DNA of 48,351 nucleotides from a virus: positions 1 to 48,351 of IMG/VR virus record IMGVR_UViG_3300009285_012247, one strand, 5' to 3'. Numbering within the stretch: the stretch's first letter is position 1; the number at the start of each line of letters is the position of its first letter. Under the pieces are notes generated by a model. That model did no database searches and had not been told where the DNA came from. It saw only the letters and a program-made list of their open reading frames with translations. Below are positions 8,438 through 14,816 of the stretch, piece by piece. A program made the position numbers and the translations under genes.

Positions 8438-8990
8438 GAATCTCCCTCCTTAAGTGTTCAAGTTTTTTCATGTGTTTTAGGTCGCTCACGATCTGGAGTC
8501 TCCGCTCCTCAAGCTCGCTATCGGAAAGGGAGTTGAATTGGACGACGTTATAGATTTGGTTTGTGACCCCTCTTCCGTCTTTCCTGTCTCCCTCCATTTC
8601 CTCACGGATTCCCCTTAAGTGCATCCCCGCAAGCCGGTGGTCCTTTTCCTTAAGTGCCTTTTCGAAAAGAGACGAAAATTCCTCAATCCTCTTCCGCTTA
8701 TTAGCAAGCGGGACCTCTAGCAGCATCTCGCGCCACCGCTCCCTATGCCTTTCTATAATGGGAGCCCAGATCTTGGATGAGCGGTACTGGACGATCTGCC
8801 TTTTTGTGATTGTCTTTTTCCTTGCCTCCGCCCATTCCTTTATCTCTTCATCCGTCTGGAAGGTCCCAATCCTGACGGCAATTTCTTCCTTCTCTTCCGG
8901 GGTAAAACGATTCTCAAGATTGAGTTTGAAATTTCCGCGCGCTTTAATCTTAATAGGGAGGTTTTGAGAGTTCATAGGTGTCGCTCGCAT
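8361..8990 (-). CDS. Putative terminase small subunit
   Basis: The 209-residue helical protein has a helix-turn-helix-like segment near residues 30-70 (FTPEEKEEIAVRIGTF, then TITKRQIVQYR) followed by long charged helices. This is the layout of small terminase subunits, which recognise the packaging site. It directly follows the large subunit and overlaps it by 41 bases (an alternative ATG lies at 8975). The order large-then-small is less common than the reverse. The assignment is inference from layout and neighbours. Confidence 0.5.
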   Translation of the reverse strand: MRATPMNSQNLPIKIKARGNFKLNLENRFTPEEKEEIAVRIGTFQTDEEIKEWAEARKKTITKRQIVQYRSSKIWAPIIERHRERWREMLLEVPLANKRKRIEEFSSLFEKALKEKDHRLAGMHLRGIREEMEGDRKDGRGVTNQIYNVVQFNSLSDSELEERRLQIVSDLKHMKKLEHLRREIHASTIRASEKTNDDGASQSEPDLQR

Positions 8991-10404
8991 TCAGCGTACC
9001 ATGAGTCGGCCTTGAGACAAGAAGATATCTGATACAGTCAGCTCCGTGGTCTTCGCGCTCTTTTTGTTTTTCTTTTGGATTTCGTTCGTTCGCGCGTTTT
9101 CCGATCCATTCGTCGTACTGAAGATTCATAACACTTCGGATCGTGGAAGGTGCGCGCTCACGCGAAAAAAATACTTTTGGCTTATTGACCGCTGTTACAT
9201 CCCTTGACTTATCGTAATGAAGATATTCACGAACAATCATATGACCTAATTCAATATTATCATTCGCCTCAAAAAAGTAAGCGCCCTGGCGCGAGAGCTC
9301 TTCAATCACAGTTTGGTTTGACCCAACGCGCGAAGGCTTGCGCCCGAAGTTGGGATCAATCAACCTACGTTTCATCTTGTACCCGCGCCGCGCCTCAATC
9401 TCCAGAATCTTTTTTGCGAGTTCTCCGAGTTCGATATGGCCAGTAAATTCATAGTCAATGTAAACGTCATCCTGACGGTCGATATAGGCCCAGACAACGT
9501 GATGCGGAACTCGGTCATGTGGGTCAAGCACGCAGATCACGGGATCCGGGTACGTGTAGGCAAAGTCGGAGGTGTGCACGCTTGAAAATTCTTTATAGAC
9601 CAAGCCCCTAAGATGAAAGAATTTCCCATGCACCCTTGTCTCGCGCACGTCTTCAGGAATAGAAGCCTCAAACTCCCGAATCGCCTCCTCCCTTAAAATC
9701 GGCTCGCCCGCAACCGTAAAACGGTTGTCTCGCATGTCCACCGTAATGAGATCGATCCTCTTTCCATCTGCCTTGTCCACGAGCTCTTCCTTCATCCATG
9801 GCTCCGTAAGAGGCGTAAATGTAATCACCTCATAACCTCTCCGGTCGATCAAGGCCCTTAAGAGCCCCTGGCGCTTACTCCTATTCTGAGGTTCATCCTC
9901 CCAAACAAAGTCCGCATCGAAACCCTCATATTGAAGATCATCCATTTCAAGCGTAAGCACATCCACCGTAGAGCCGTCCTTGTACTCGATTCTAGATAAA
10001 TAACTGCTTACCTTCCTTCGTACCTTAAACGATCCCTGAGGCAGATACTGCTTCAACTTCGGCTCAATCACCTTCGCAATCTTATCAAATGAGTCCACGG
10101 AAACAACCGCCCGAACAGGTCCCCTAAACCTTCTTACAGGCGAAAAGTAGGCCGGATAATCCTTGGTTAGGTGAAAACAAAGCTCCATTGCCCCAAAGGT
10201 CGTCTTTCCAGTCCGGTTCCCCCCGGAAAAAAGGATTGTACGGGCGTTTGAGCGATGTGCCTTTAGCTGCATATGGTTCGGCACATAATACGACATACCC
10301 GAATACCGCCTCCTGCGCGCGCGCTCCGTCTCCAAGCTCTCAAGCTCTCTAAGCTTCGCTTCAACCAAAATTTCCGGCTCTATAAGGAGAGGATCGTCTT
10401 TCAT
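8950..10404 (-). CDS. Terminase large subunit
   Basis: The 484-residue packaging motor has a Walker A motif GGNRTGKT (residues 61-68), a Walker B-type DADFVWEDEP (about 162-171), and a C-terminal RNase H-like nuclease half with an aspartate in VICVLDPHD (about 293). It translocates DNA into the procapsid through the portal and cuts concatemers. It is the first gene of the leftward late block and starts at ATG 10404. No clear Shine-Dalgarno is seen. Length and motif order are normal for the family. Confidence 0.92.
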   Translation of the reverse strand: MKDDPLLIEPEILVEAKLRELESLETERARRRRYSGMSYYVPNHMQLKAHRSNARTILFSGGNRTGKTTFGAMELCFHLTKDYPAYFSPVRRFRGPVRAVVSVDSFDKIAKVIEPKLKQYLPQGSFKVRRKVSSYLSRIEYKDGSTVDVLTLEMDDLQYEGFDADFVWEDEPQNRSKRQGLLRALIDRRGYEVITFTPLTEPWMKEELVDKADGKRIDLITVDMRDNRFTVAGEPILREEAIREFEASIPEDVRETRVHGKFFHLRGLVYKEFSSVHTSDFAYTYPDPVICVLDPHDRVPHHVVWAYIDRQDDVYIDYEFTGHIELGELAKKILEIEARRGYKMKRRLIDPNFGRKPSRVGSNQTVIEELSRQGAYFFEANDNIELGHMIVREYLHYDKSRDVTAVNKPKVFFSRERAPSTIRSVMNLQYDEWIGKRANERNPKEKQKEREDHGADCIRYLLVSRPTHGTLNASDTYELSKPPY

Positions 10405-10786
10405 CTTGTTATGATTAATTGTTAATGGTCCATCGCGGAGCGGTTTTGCATTTTAACAGCTTATAATAAAAAACAGCCTCTAAAAAGTGTGTAATCTGGT
10501 TATAACTAATCGTCATATTTTAACACCTTATCCCCGTCCCCGTCCAAAAAAACCCGATGAGAGCTTTTGGGTAAGGAAGGGCCCCTAGGAGTAAAAGAGC
10601 ATATATAGGAAGAGCAGAACACATAATAAGGATAAGATAAGGAGAGGGATAAAAAAAGAGGGGGATCATTAAAATTAAAATCAGCGCGGCGGAGAAATCT
10701 AACAGGTGGGGGGTCATTATTAAAGACATTTGAAATGAGGCAATAAGTCATAACTCTATCTAATATAAGGGGTTACGGAGCTTTAC

Positions 10787-10800
10787 ATAATCATGATTAT
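10787..10800. promoter_or_regulatory. Perfect 14-base palindrome, candidate operator
   Basis: ATAATCATGATTAT is a perfect palindrome. Its half-site ATAATCATG recurs in the spaced inverted repeat upstream of the ribbon-helix-helix gene (11017-11038), and a related ATCATG/CATGAT pair lies in the promoter at 11503. It is a candidate binding site for the same early regulator. Confidence 0.55.
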
Positions 10801-10870
10801 AGGACAAGAGAGCAATAAAAAAAGCGCGATTTTCACACAGCCTTTTATTTGAGCGTTCCCTGTTAAAAGA

Positions 10871-10930
10871 TTAATCCCCCCCACCTTATAATCAACCTTA
10901 TAATCCCCCTCTTAACCCAATCTTAATCCC
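10871..10930. repeat. Iteron-like repeats, candidate replication origin
   Basis: Short repeats of the type TTAATCCC and CTTATAATC(CCC) occur at 10871, 10885, 10898 and 10923 in a C/T-rich strand. They flank the early control region of a phage that encodes an initiator-like protein. The repeats are short and irregular, so an origin is only a suggestion. Confidence 0.35.
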
Positions 10931-11016
10931 ATCCACCCTATGCAGTTCTTTTCGTTTTCTTTATTGGATCTCGGCGGTTTTTTTCATGTTCACTGCTTGG
11001 ATTTTCAGCGGATTTT

Positions 11017-11047
11017 TAATCATGCCCGCACATGATTATGCTATACT
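11017..11047 (+). promoter_or_regulatory. Operator and extended -10 promoter for the early regulator
   Basis: TGCTATACT (TATACT at 11042-11047) is an extended -10 element. No good -35 is present. Instead an inverted repeat TAATCATG-6-CATGATTA (11017-11038) covers the -35/spacer region. After the -10 comes TTCTATCAAT, which also follows the -10 of the promoter at 11503. The layout suggests repression or activation by a dimeric regulator, perhaps the ribbon-helix-helix protein just downstream. Confidence 0.65.
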
Positions 11048-11099
11048 GTTTCTATCAATCATATTGTCACATAAAAACGCACCGGCGCAACCAAATAAT

Positions 11100-11267
11100 G
11101 TGAAAACAAAACGTTATTGCGTGTTGTTAGACGAAAATGAAACAAAAGAAGCACGCATTTTAGCGTTATTGGAAAATAAATCTTTCAGCATCATTTTGCG
11201 TAACATGATTCGCGACTACATTGAGAAAAAAAATGCCGAACTAATGTTGAAAAAAACTCAATTTTAA
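11100..11267 (+). CDS. Ribbon-helix-helix-like DNA-binding protein
   Basis: The frame is open upstream, but the protein-like part begins at GTG 11100: a basic strand (KTKRYCVLLDENETKEA) followed by two helices (ARILALLENKSFSIILRNMIRDYIEK). This is the strand-helix-helix pattern of Arc/CopG-type repressors at about 55 residues. It lies immediately after an operator-promoter with inverted repeats, so autoregulation is likely. No clear Shine-Dalgarno precedes GTG. Target sites may include the related half-sites at 10787, 11017 and 11509. The fold call is inference from pattern. Confidence 0.6.
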   Translation: MKTKRYCVLLDENETKEARILALLENKSFSIILRNMIRDYIEKKNAELMLKKTQF

Positions 11268-11287
11268 ATTATTGACTTATACATTCA

Positions 11288-11467
11288 GTGACCAGACTAA
11301 AAAATCCTCATGCGATTGCACTTGCAAAACTTGGCGCCCAAAAGGGCGGCCGGGCACGATGGTCAAAACTTACCCCTTTAGAACGTTCAGATCTCGCTAA
11401 AAAAATGGTTTTAGCGCGAGAACTAAAAAAAACTTCTCGTATCTCCTTACTTTGTAATGGTTTATAA
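11288..11467 (+). CDS. Small conserved-type protein with GGRARWSKLTPLERS motif
   Basis: The GTG-started 59-residue frame contains NPHAIALAKLGAQKGG followed by RARWSKLTPLERSDLAKK. This matches a widespread family of small bacterial and phage proteins with the consensus LGxxKGGxARAxxLTPEERxxIAxxAA, function unknown and often near toxin-antitoxin or regulator genes. It lies 20 bases after the ribbon-helix-helix gene with no evident Shine-Dalgarno. The C-terminus (SRISLLCNGL) departs from the family pattern. Confidence 0.65.
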   Translation: MTRLKNPHAIALAKLGAQKGGRARWSKLTPLERSDLAKKMVLARELKKTSRISLLCNGL

Positions 11468-11502
11468 AAACACTCTGCACGAAAAAATATTGATAATTTC
11501 GC

Positions 11503-11531
11503 TTGCACATCATGCACGAGCATGATATAAT
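11503..11531 (+). promoter_or_regulatory. Strong early promoter with overlapping inverted repeat
   Basis: TTGCAC (11503-11508), a 17-base spacer and TATAAT (11526-11531) form a near-consensus sigma70-type promoter. The spacer contains ATCATGC-4-GCATGAT (11509-11526), a 7-base inverted repeat overlapping the first base of the -10, which places an operator inside the promoter. Its half-sites resemble those at 10787 and 11017. It would drive the early block from 11577 onward. Confidence 0.8.
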
Positions 11532-11576
11532 TCTATCAATAGAACGAAGCAAATTAACAACAGGAGGATAAAAAAC

Positions 11577-11798
11577 ATGATTATCATTAAACACAAAGGT
11601 GATCCCAAACGGATCTCAAGATGGATATGGGACTATCCAGCTCCCGATACAGTTCGATGGGAAATAAAAACGCATATAGCTGGCTGTTATCAGGCAGCGC
11701 TTTCAAATTACGGCGAAATGAACCGATATGACTTTGAATCCAATTTAAAAGCCTTGCGTTCATTATCACCTGAATTCTTCGAAGTACAGGAAATCTAA
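11577..11798 (+). CDS. Small early protein of unknown function
   Basis: The 73-residue product begins MIIIKHKGDPKRISRW at ATG 11577, with AGGAGG nine bases upstream, a strong ribosome-binding site. It has aromatic and charged residues, no Cys pairs and no membrane segment. It is the first gene after the promoter at 11503, so it is expected to be made early and abundantly, a position where phages often place small host-takeover proteins. No family is recognised. Confidence 0.7.
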   Translation: MIIIKHKGDPKRISRWIWDYPAPDTVRWEIKTHIAGCYQAALSNYGEMNRYDFESNLKALRSLSPEFFEVQEI

Positions 11799-11854
11799 GG
11801 AAACGGAGGTTTAATCCCGCGATAAATCCGTCGGCCTCCTGCAATAAAAATCTG

Positions 11855-11895
11855 GCGTGTGGTTTTGCCCATCTCCAAACGGGCGTTTTCCACGC
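11855..11895 (+). promoter_or_regulatory. Hairpin in the leader of the 11920 gene
   Basis: GCGTGTGG pairs with CCACGC (one bulge) around an inner GCCC/GGGC stem with a 10-base loop, ending 13 bases before the GGAGG of the next gene. Outer bases CCCGCG (11817) and CGCGGG (11893) can pair as well. The 106-base gap between the two genes is therefore probably a structured leader or RNA-processing site. No T-run follows, so it is not a simple terminator. Confidence 0.5.
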
Positions 11896-11919
11896 GGGAA
11901 ATAAATGGAGGATAAAAAA

Positions 11920-12444
11920 ATGAAAGCAACAGTTGAATTGAAAGGAACAACGCCTTTGCTGATGCACGCTTTTCCGCTAGAACCTCTCGCAAATATTGAG
12001 AAAAAATCAAAAGAGGAACAAGCCGAATATGCTGCATACAGAATGGACGGAAAAAACCTTTGTATTCCATCCATTTGTTTGCAAAGGGCTTTGATTTCTG
12101 CGGCAAACTATTCAAAAGGAAAAGGCAGGAGTTCACTCGTTCGTCAGACAGCTGCGTGTCTGTTTGTAAGTCCCGAGTCTCTTGATCTTGGTGTTAAAAA
12201 CTATTGTATCGACTCACGTCCCGTTGTTGTCCCTGCCACAAAAGGAAGAATCATCAGGCACCGGCCGCGACTCGACGAATGGTCGATTCGTTTTAAACTT
12301 GAGTGGGACAGCGAGCTTTTAACTGAAAGGCAAGTCCGACAAATTGTGGACGATTGCGGTTTAAAAGTGGGTTTATTGGATTTTCGTCCAGAACGAAAAG
12401 GTCCTTTTGGAAAGTTTATCGTTACAAGTTGGAAAACTAATTAG
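11920..12444 (+). CDS. Conserved phage early protein, possibly RAMP/Cas7-like fold
   Basis: The frame opens at 11905, but GGAGG lies inside that first extension and is correctly placed for ATG 11920 (MKATVELKG), giving 174 residues. Features: VELKGTTPLLMHAF at the start, IPSICLQRALISAA (about 50), RPRLDEWSIRFKLEWD (about 125), and GLLDFRPERKGPFGKF near the end. I recall phage proteins with this same order (TPLLMH, RTRPxFxxWxLxFxxxxD, GxxDxRPxxGRF), generally of unknown function and sometimes likened to RRM/RAMP folds. It precedes replication genes. Function is unknown. Confidence 0.65.
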   Translation: MKATVELKGTTPLLMHAFPLEPLANIEKKSKEEQAEYAAYRMDGKNLCIPSICLQRALISAANYSKGKGRSSLVRQTAACLFVSPESLDLGVKNYCIDSRPVVVPATKGRIIRHRPRLDEWSIRFKLEWDSELLTERQVRQIVDDCGLKVGLLDFRPERKGPFGKFIVTSWKTN

Positions 12445-12466
12445 CTTTACAAAATCAGTAAGTCGT

Positions 12467-12581
12467 GGCTTGGCATGGCACGGTGAGGCATGGCGTGGCG
12501 AGGCGAGGCTGGGCATGGCACGGAGAGGCAAGGCTGGGCGTGGCGTGGTGAGGCATGGCAAGGCGAGGCGGGGCAAGGTCA
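12467..12581 (+). repeat. Pentanucleotide tract, 23 uninterrupted GGNNN units
   Basis: Twenty-three consecutive 5-base units all begin GG; most are GGCNN (GGCAT, GGCAC, GGCGA, GGCTG) with GGTGA, GGAGA and GGTCA variants. Longer patterns such as GGCAT-GGCAC-GG(T/A)GA recur at units 2 and 10. The tract fills the gap after the 11920 gene and ends about 12 bases before the GGAG of the 12603 gene. The strict GG every 5 bases suits two-layer G-quadruplex formation in the RNA or plus strand. Translations of it are low-complexity and probably meaningless. Confidence 0.9.
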
Positions 12582-12602
12582 TGATAGAAAAAAGGAGCTG
12601 AG

Positions 12603-12767
12603 ATGAGCTATTGGGAACCTGAAGGCCATACATTCGAGTGTCAAAAGTGTCATGCCGCCATTTTATGCGATCATGGTATTTACGGCATCGGAATTGAAAG
12701 TTGTGAGGAAGAACGAAATGGATTATGTGAAAAATGTGAAGAACTTCTTGAGAAAGAAAACAGTTAA
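12603..12767 (+). CDS. Zinc-ribbon microprotein
   Basis: The 54-residue product starts MSYWEPEGHTFECQKCH, with GGAG five bases before ATG. Two Cys pairs, CQKC (residues 13-16) and CEKC (42-45), plus C22, H24 and C34 between them suggest a treble-clef or zinc-ribbon fold. It follows the pentanucleotide tract, and its end overlaps the start of the RlpA-like gene in another frame. One of several Cys-rich microproteins in the early block; the function is unknown. Confidence 0.75.
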   Translation: MSYWEPEGHTFECQKCHAAILCDHGIYGIGIESCEEERNGLCEKCEELLEKENS

Positions 12768-13197
12768 AAATGGCCGAATTCCGCTCAAAAGAAGCCTAAT
12801 TTTCATACTTTGTCTTCTAATTTATAATATTCCAACCGAAGCTCAAACATTGAAAATAGGCCATGTTTTGCGCGGAATAGCCTCATTCTATGGGGTCGAG
12901 GCATGTCGTTACAATCCTGACCAAAAATGCCCGACAGCAAGCGGAAGGAGTCTTTATGACCTGCTCAAAGAAGAAAAGGAAACTGGAAAACATTTCGCCG
13001 CGATGTGGAATGTCCCCTTCGGCACAAAAGTTAAAATTACATCTCTTGAAAATGATCGATCTGTCATTGCAGAAATTGTGGATCGAGGGCCGGCTAAACG
13101 GTTACAAAAACGCGTTATCGACCTTTCGCAAACATCATTTGAAAAACTCGCCGATCCGAAAAAAGGCTTAATCGATGTAATTGTTGAGATTTTATGA
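12718..13197 (+). CDS. RlpA-like secreted cell-wall protein
   Basis: The ATG at 12718 is chosen because GAGGA lies about 8 bases upstream and it gives a signal-peptide-like N-terminus: basic residues 5-25, hydrophobic core SLIFILCLLIY (26-36) and a likely cleavage after TEA (40-42). The mature part is a double-psi beta-barrel of the RlpA type: GIASFYG (53-59), TASGRSLY (73-80), NVPFGTKV (98-105), VDRGP (121-125) and VIDLS (133-137). Bacterial RlpA binds or cleaves denuded peptidoglycan. Here it may act in lysis or host-wall remodelling. The catalytic Asp of active RlpA cannot be confirmed by eye. Confidence 0.85.
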   Translation: MDYVKNVKNFLRKKTVKNGRIPLKRSLIFILCLLIYNIPTEAQTLKIGHVLRGIASFYGVEACRYNPDQKCPTASGRSLYDLLKEEKETGKHFAAMWNVPFGTKVKITSLENDRSVIAEIVDRGPAKRLQKRVIDLSQTSFEKLADPKKGLIDVIVEIL

Positions 13198-13358
13198 AAC
13201 CGAGAAGCGACTGTTATTCAAAAGTGAACCAAGCACGAACTGAACGCGAGAAAGGAGCGCTTTATGCCTACTGGCGGTATGAGTTTTTTGACATGGCAGC
13301 GGATGTCGGAGAATTGGAATTTGAAAGTTCCGGAGATAACAAAAAACCGGCTGCTTAA
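13194..13358 (+). CDS. Small early protein coupled to the RlpA-like gene
   Basis: The frame starts at an ATGA overlap with the RlpA-like stop, a classic translational-coupling arrangement, and encodes 54 residues (MKPRSDCYSKVNQ, with an acidic C-terminal half ending NKKPAA). It is helical and contains one Cys. The second half shares DNA with another open frame (13264-13449) that has its own good Shine-Dalgarno, so one of the two may be spurious. The function is unknown. Confidence 0.5.
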   Translation: MKPRSDCYSKVNQARTEREKGALYAYWRYEFFDMAADVGELEFESSGDNKKPAA

Positions 13359-13449
13359 AAATAGGGGCACGCTTGAAGCTTACGTTGATGCCGCTTTTTT
13401 TTCAACGCTTGGGCGGCTTGAAGAATCTATTTGGAAAGGAGGGAAATAA
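13264..13449 (+). CDS. Small early protein in an alternative frame
   Basis: The 61-residue frame (MPTGGMSFLTWQRM) has AAGGAG 7 bases upstream of ATG 13264 and continues past the end of the overlapping 13194 gene into a helical, protein-like end (AYVDAAFFSTLGRLEESIW). Its last bases carry the AAAGGAGGG Shine-Dalgarno of the next gene. Both overlapping frames look usable. The function is unknown. Confidence 0.45.
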   Translation: MPTGGMSFLTWQRMSENWNLKVPEITKNRLLKNRGTLEAYVDAAFFSTLGRLEESIWKGGK

Positions 13450-13451
13450 AA

Positions 13452-13625
13452 ATGACTGGACAAGAATTTGTTGAAACAACAGAAGGCAAAATACGGTCGC
13501 GTATTGAACATGTGGAAGGAACGCTTCAGCGATGCCTAAGCAGTACTGAAAAAATGCTTTACCGCTCAGCTTATATGTTCGGAAAAGCGGATGGGCTTAG
13601 AGAAGCGAATAAGATTTTCGCTTGA
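13452..13625 (+). CDS. Small helical early protein
   Basis: The start at ATG 13452 is set by GGAGGG eight bases upstream; an earlier in-frame ATG at 13431 lacks this. The 57-residue product (MTGQEFVETTEGK, ending GLREANKIFA) is helical and charged, without Cys or membrane segments. The -35 box of the next promoter overlaps its stop. The function is unknown. Confidence 0.65.
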   Translation: MTGQEFVETTEGKIRSRIEHVEGTLQRCLSSTEKMLYRSAYMFGKADGLREANKIFA

Positions 13626-13650
13626 CAGCTGGATCGTTTTTTTGTATTTT
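13622..13650 (+). promoter_or_regulatory. Promoter for the replication-initiator gene
   Basis: TTGACA (13622-13627), a 17-base spacer and TATTTT (13645-13650) form a strong promoter overlapping the stop of the previous gene. Transcripts would begin near 13657, leaving a leader of about 135 bases before ATG 13791. Just before that ATG, GGGAAGAC and GTCTTTTCCC can pair around GGTGCGC, so the start region may be held in a hairpin. Confidence 0.75.
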
Positions 13651-13790
13651 TGAAATATGCGGATAATCAGGATGCAATCAAATGCATCGTTCAAAATCTA
13701 AAACGCGCCCGTTTTCTGTCTGCCCCCCGCAACTCTCTCCTCGGATTGAGTCCTGGGTCACGGGAAGACGGTGCGCGTCTTTTCCCCATT

Positions 13791-14546
13791 ATGAAGTGGT
13801 TTAAACACGATACCTCTGCCTTAAAAGACGAAAAAATCCAAGAAATTATAGAAAGTGATGGGTTGATTGCTTATGCGATTTTTTTTGCTGTTTGTGAGCT
13901 TTGCGGCGAAAAAATTAAGGAGGAAAACGTAAAACCTGAAATCGCCATTAGTTGGTCGTATGTTGAACGGCTGTTGCGCGTCCGTCGCTCGACTGTTCGC
14001 CGGGTGTTGGACAGCTGTGCGTCGTCCGGACTACTAACACACGATAGCTCTCAAGATATGATGATTTGCAAAATCCCTAAGTTATTGAAACGATTAGATA
14101 ATTGGACAAAACGCTCTGTAGCAACTACAGAGCAACTACCCAATAAACAAGAAGAAGAACAAGAAGAAGAACAAGAAGAAGAAGTAGAAAAGAAAAAGAA
14201 AGAAAGAAAGAAAGAAAAAGAGTACTCCAATGATTTTTTGTTTTTTTGGAATGTTTACCCTAAACGCAAAAGTAAAGGCACTGCCTGGAAAGCTTGGCAA
14301 AAAGTGAAACCTGACGCTGCGCTCTTAGAGGCAATCATGCATTCTTTAAGTGTCGCCAATGGCTCGCTGGACTGGATAAAAGATGGTGGTCAGTTTGTTC
14401 CCTATCCCGCCACGTGGCTCAACGCAAAAGGATGGGAAGATGAGATCCCACCCAAAAAAATAGCGCGTGAAAACTGGCAGCCGCCTAAAAAGGATGACTT
14501 AGCACCTCCGACAGATGAGTTCTTATCTTTGAAAGAAAAATTATGA
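13791..14546 (+). CDS. Replication initiator / replisome organiser-like protein
   Basis: The frame is open from a TTG at 13650, but ATG 13791 (MKWFKHDTSALKDEK) matches the usual N-terminus of the Lin1244/DnaD-type phage replication proteins: a winged-helix domain (residues 1-105) with a recognition-like helix VRRSTVRRVLDSC. A long Glu/Lys linker (about 125-145) and a C-terminal helical domain (FFWNVYPKRKSKGTAWKAW to PATWLNAKGWED) follow. Such proteins bind the origin and recruit host helicase. No Shine-Dalgarno is visible, and a hairpin may cover the start. The phage has no polymerase or helicase in the window, so it probably relies on the host replisome. Confidence 0.75.
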   Translation: MKWFKHDTSALKDEKIQEIIESDGLIAYAIFFAVCELCGEKIKEENVKPEIAISWSYVERLLRVRRSTVRRVLDSCASSGLLTHDSSQDMMICKIPKLLKRLDNWTKRSVATTEQLPNKQEEEQEEEQEEEVEKKKKERKKEKEYSNDFLFFWNVYPKRKSKGTAWKAWQKVKPDAALLEAIMHSLSVANGSLDWIKDGGQFVPYPATWLNAKGWEDEIPPKKIARENWQPPKKDDLAPPTDEFLSLKEKL

Positions 14547-14579
14547 GTCAACTGTTAAGTAACAAGCCAAAAATAAGTT

Positions 14580-14630
14580 TGACAACCGTTACAGGATAGG
14601 CTATATTCTCCGTTAACGAGTCCGTTAACT
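14580..14630 (+). promoter_or_regulatory. Promoter with CCGTTAAC direct repeats at the start site
   Basis: TTGACA (14580-14585), a 17-base spacer and TATATT (14603-14608) form a near-consensus promoter. Immediately after it, CCGTTAAC occurs twice (14611-14618 and 14623-14630), separated by GAGT; each copy contains the palindrome GTTAAC. The repeats cover the expected transcription start, so they may be an operator distinct from the CATGAT type used upstream. Confidence 0.75.
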
Positions 14631-14646
14631 AGAAATAAATGCGTAG

Positions 14647-14787
14647 ATGAAGAAGATTAAGCACTGTAAGCAATGCGGCGCAAAATTTGAGACTTTTTAT
14701 CTCCTCCAAAAATACTGTTCTACAAAGTGCCGAATAATTAGTTGGGCCTTAAGAGAAGCAAACAAAGCAATGAAAGAAAAAAAGTAA
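14647..14787 (+). CDS. Zinc-ribbon microprotein
   Basis: The 46-residue product (MKKIKHCKQCGAKF) contains CKQC (7-10) and CSTKC (24-28), a four-cysteine zinc ribbon of the CxxC-CxxxC type often seen in small phage proteins that use the phrase KYCSTKCR, followed by a basic helix ending EKK. It is the first gene after the promoter at 14580 and lacks a good Shine-Dalgarno. It likely binds nucleic acid; the function is unknown. Confidence 0.7.
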   Translation: MKKIKHCKQCGAKFETFYLLQKYCSTKCRIISWALREANKAMKEKK

Positions 14788-14816
14788 AAAAAATATAGGT
14801 TTGAGGAGGCTGAGAA

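Larger units (their letters stand above)
10405..11099. other. Non-coding control region between late and early blocks
   Basis: About 690 bases separate the divergent late (left) and early (right) transcription units. Open frames here on the minus strand are Ser/Pro/Tyr-rich and look spurious. The region holds an AT-rich stretch with GCTGTT direct repeats upstream of the terminase (10455-10460 and 10472-10477, read on the minus strand), a purine-rich run (about 10605-10670), a 14-base palindrome (10787), TTAATCCC/CTTATAATC repeats (10871-10930) and an operator-promoter (11017-11047). It is the best place for late-promoter control and a replication origin. Confidence 0.6.

Noticed and set aside
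10506-10751. Minus-strand open frames in the control region
   Set aside because: Two overlapping frames are both Ser/Pro/Tyr/Leu-rich with no ribosome-binding site, and they cover AT-rich regulatory DNA.
12467-12581. Possible CRISPR array
   Set aside because: The repeat is a continuous 5-base period without spacers, and no cas genes are nearby.
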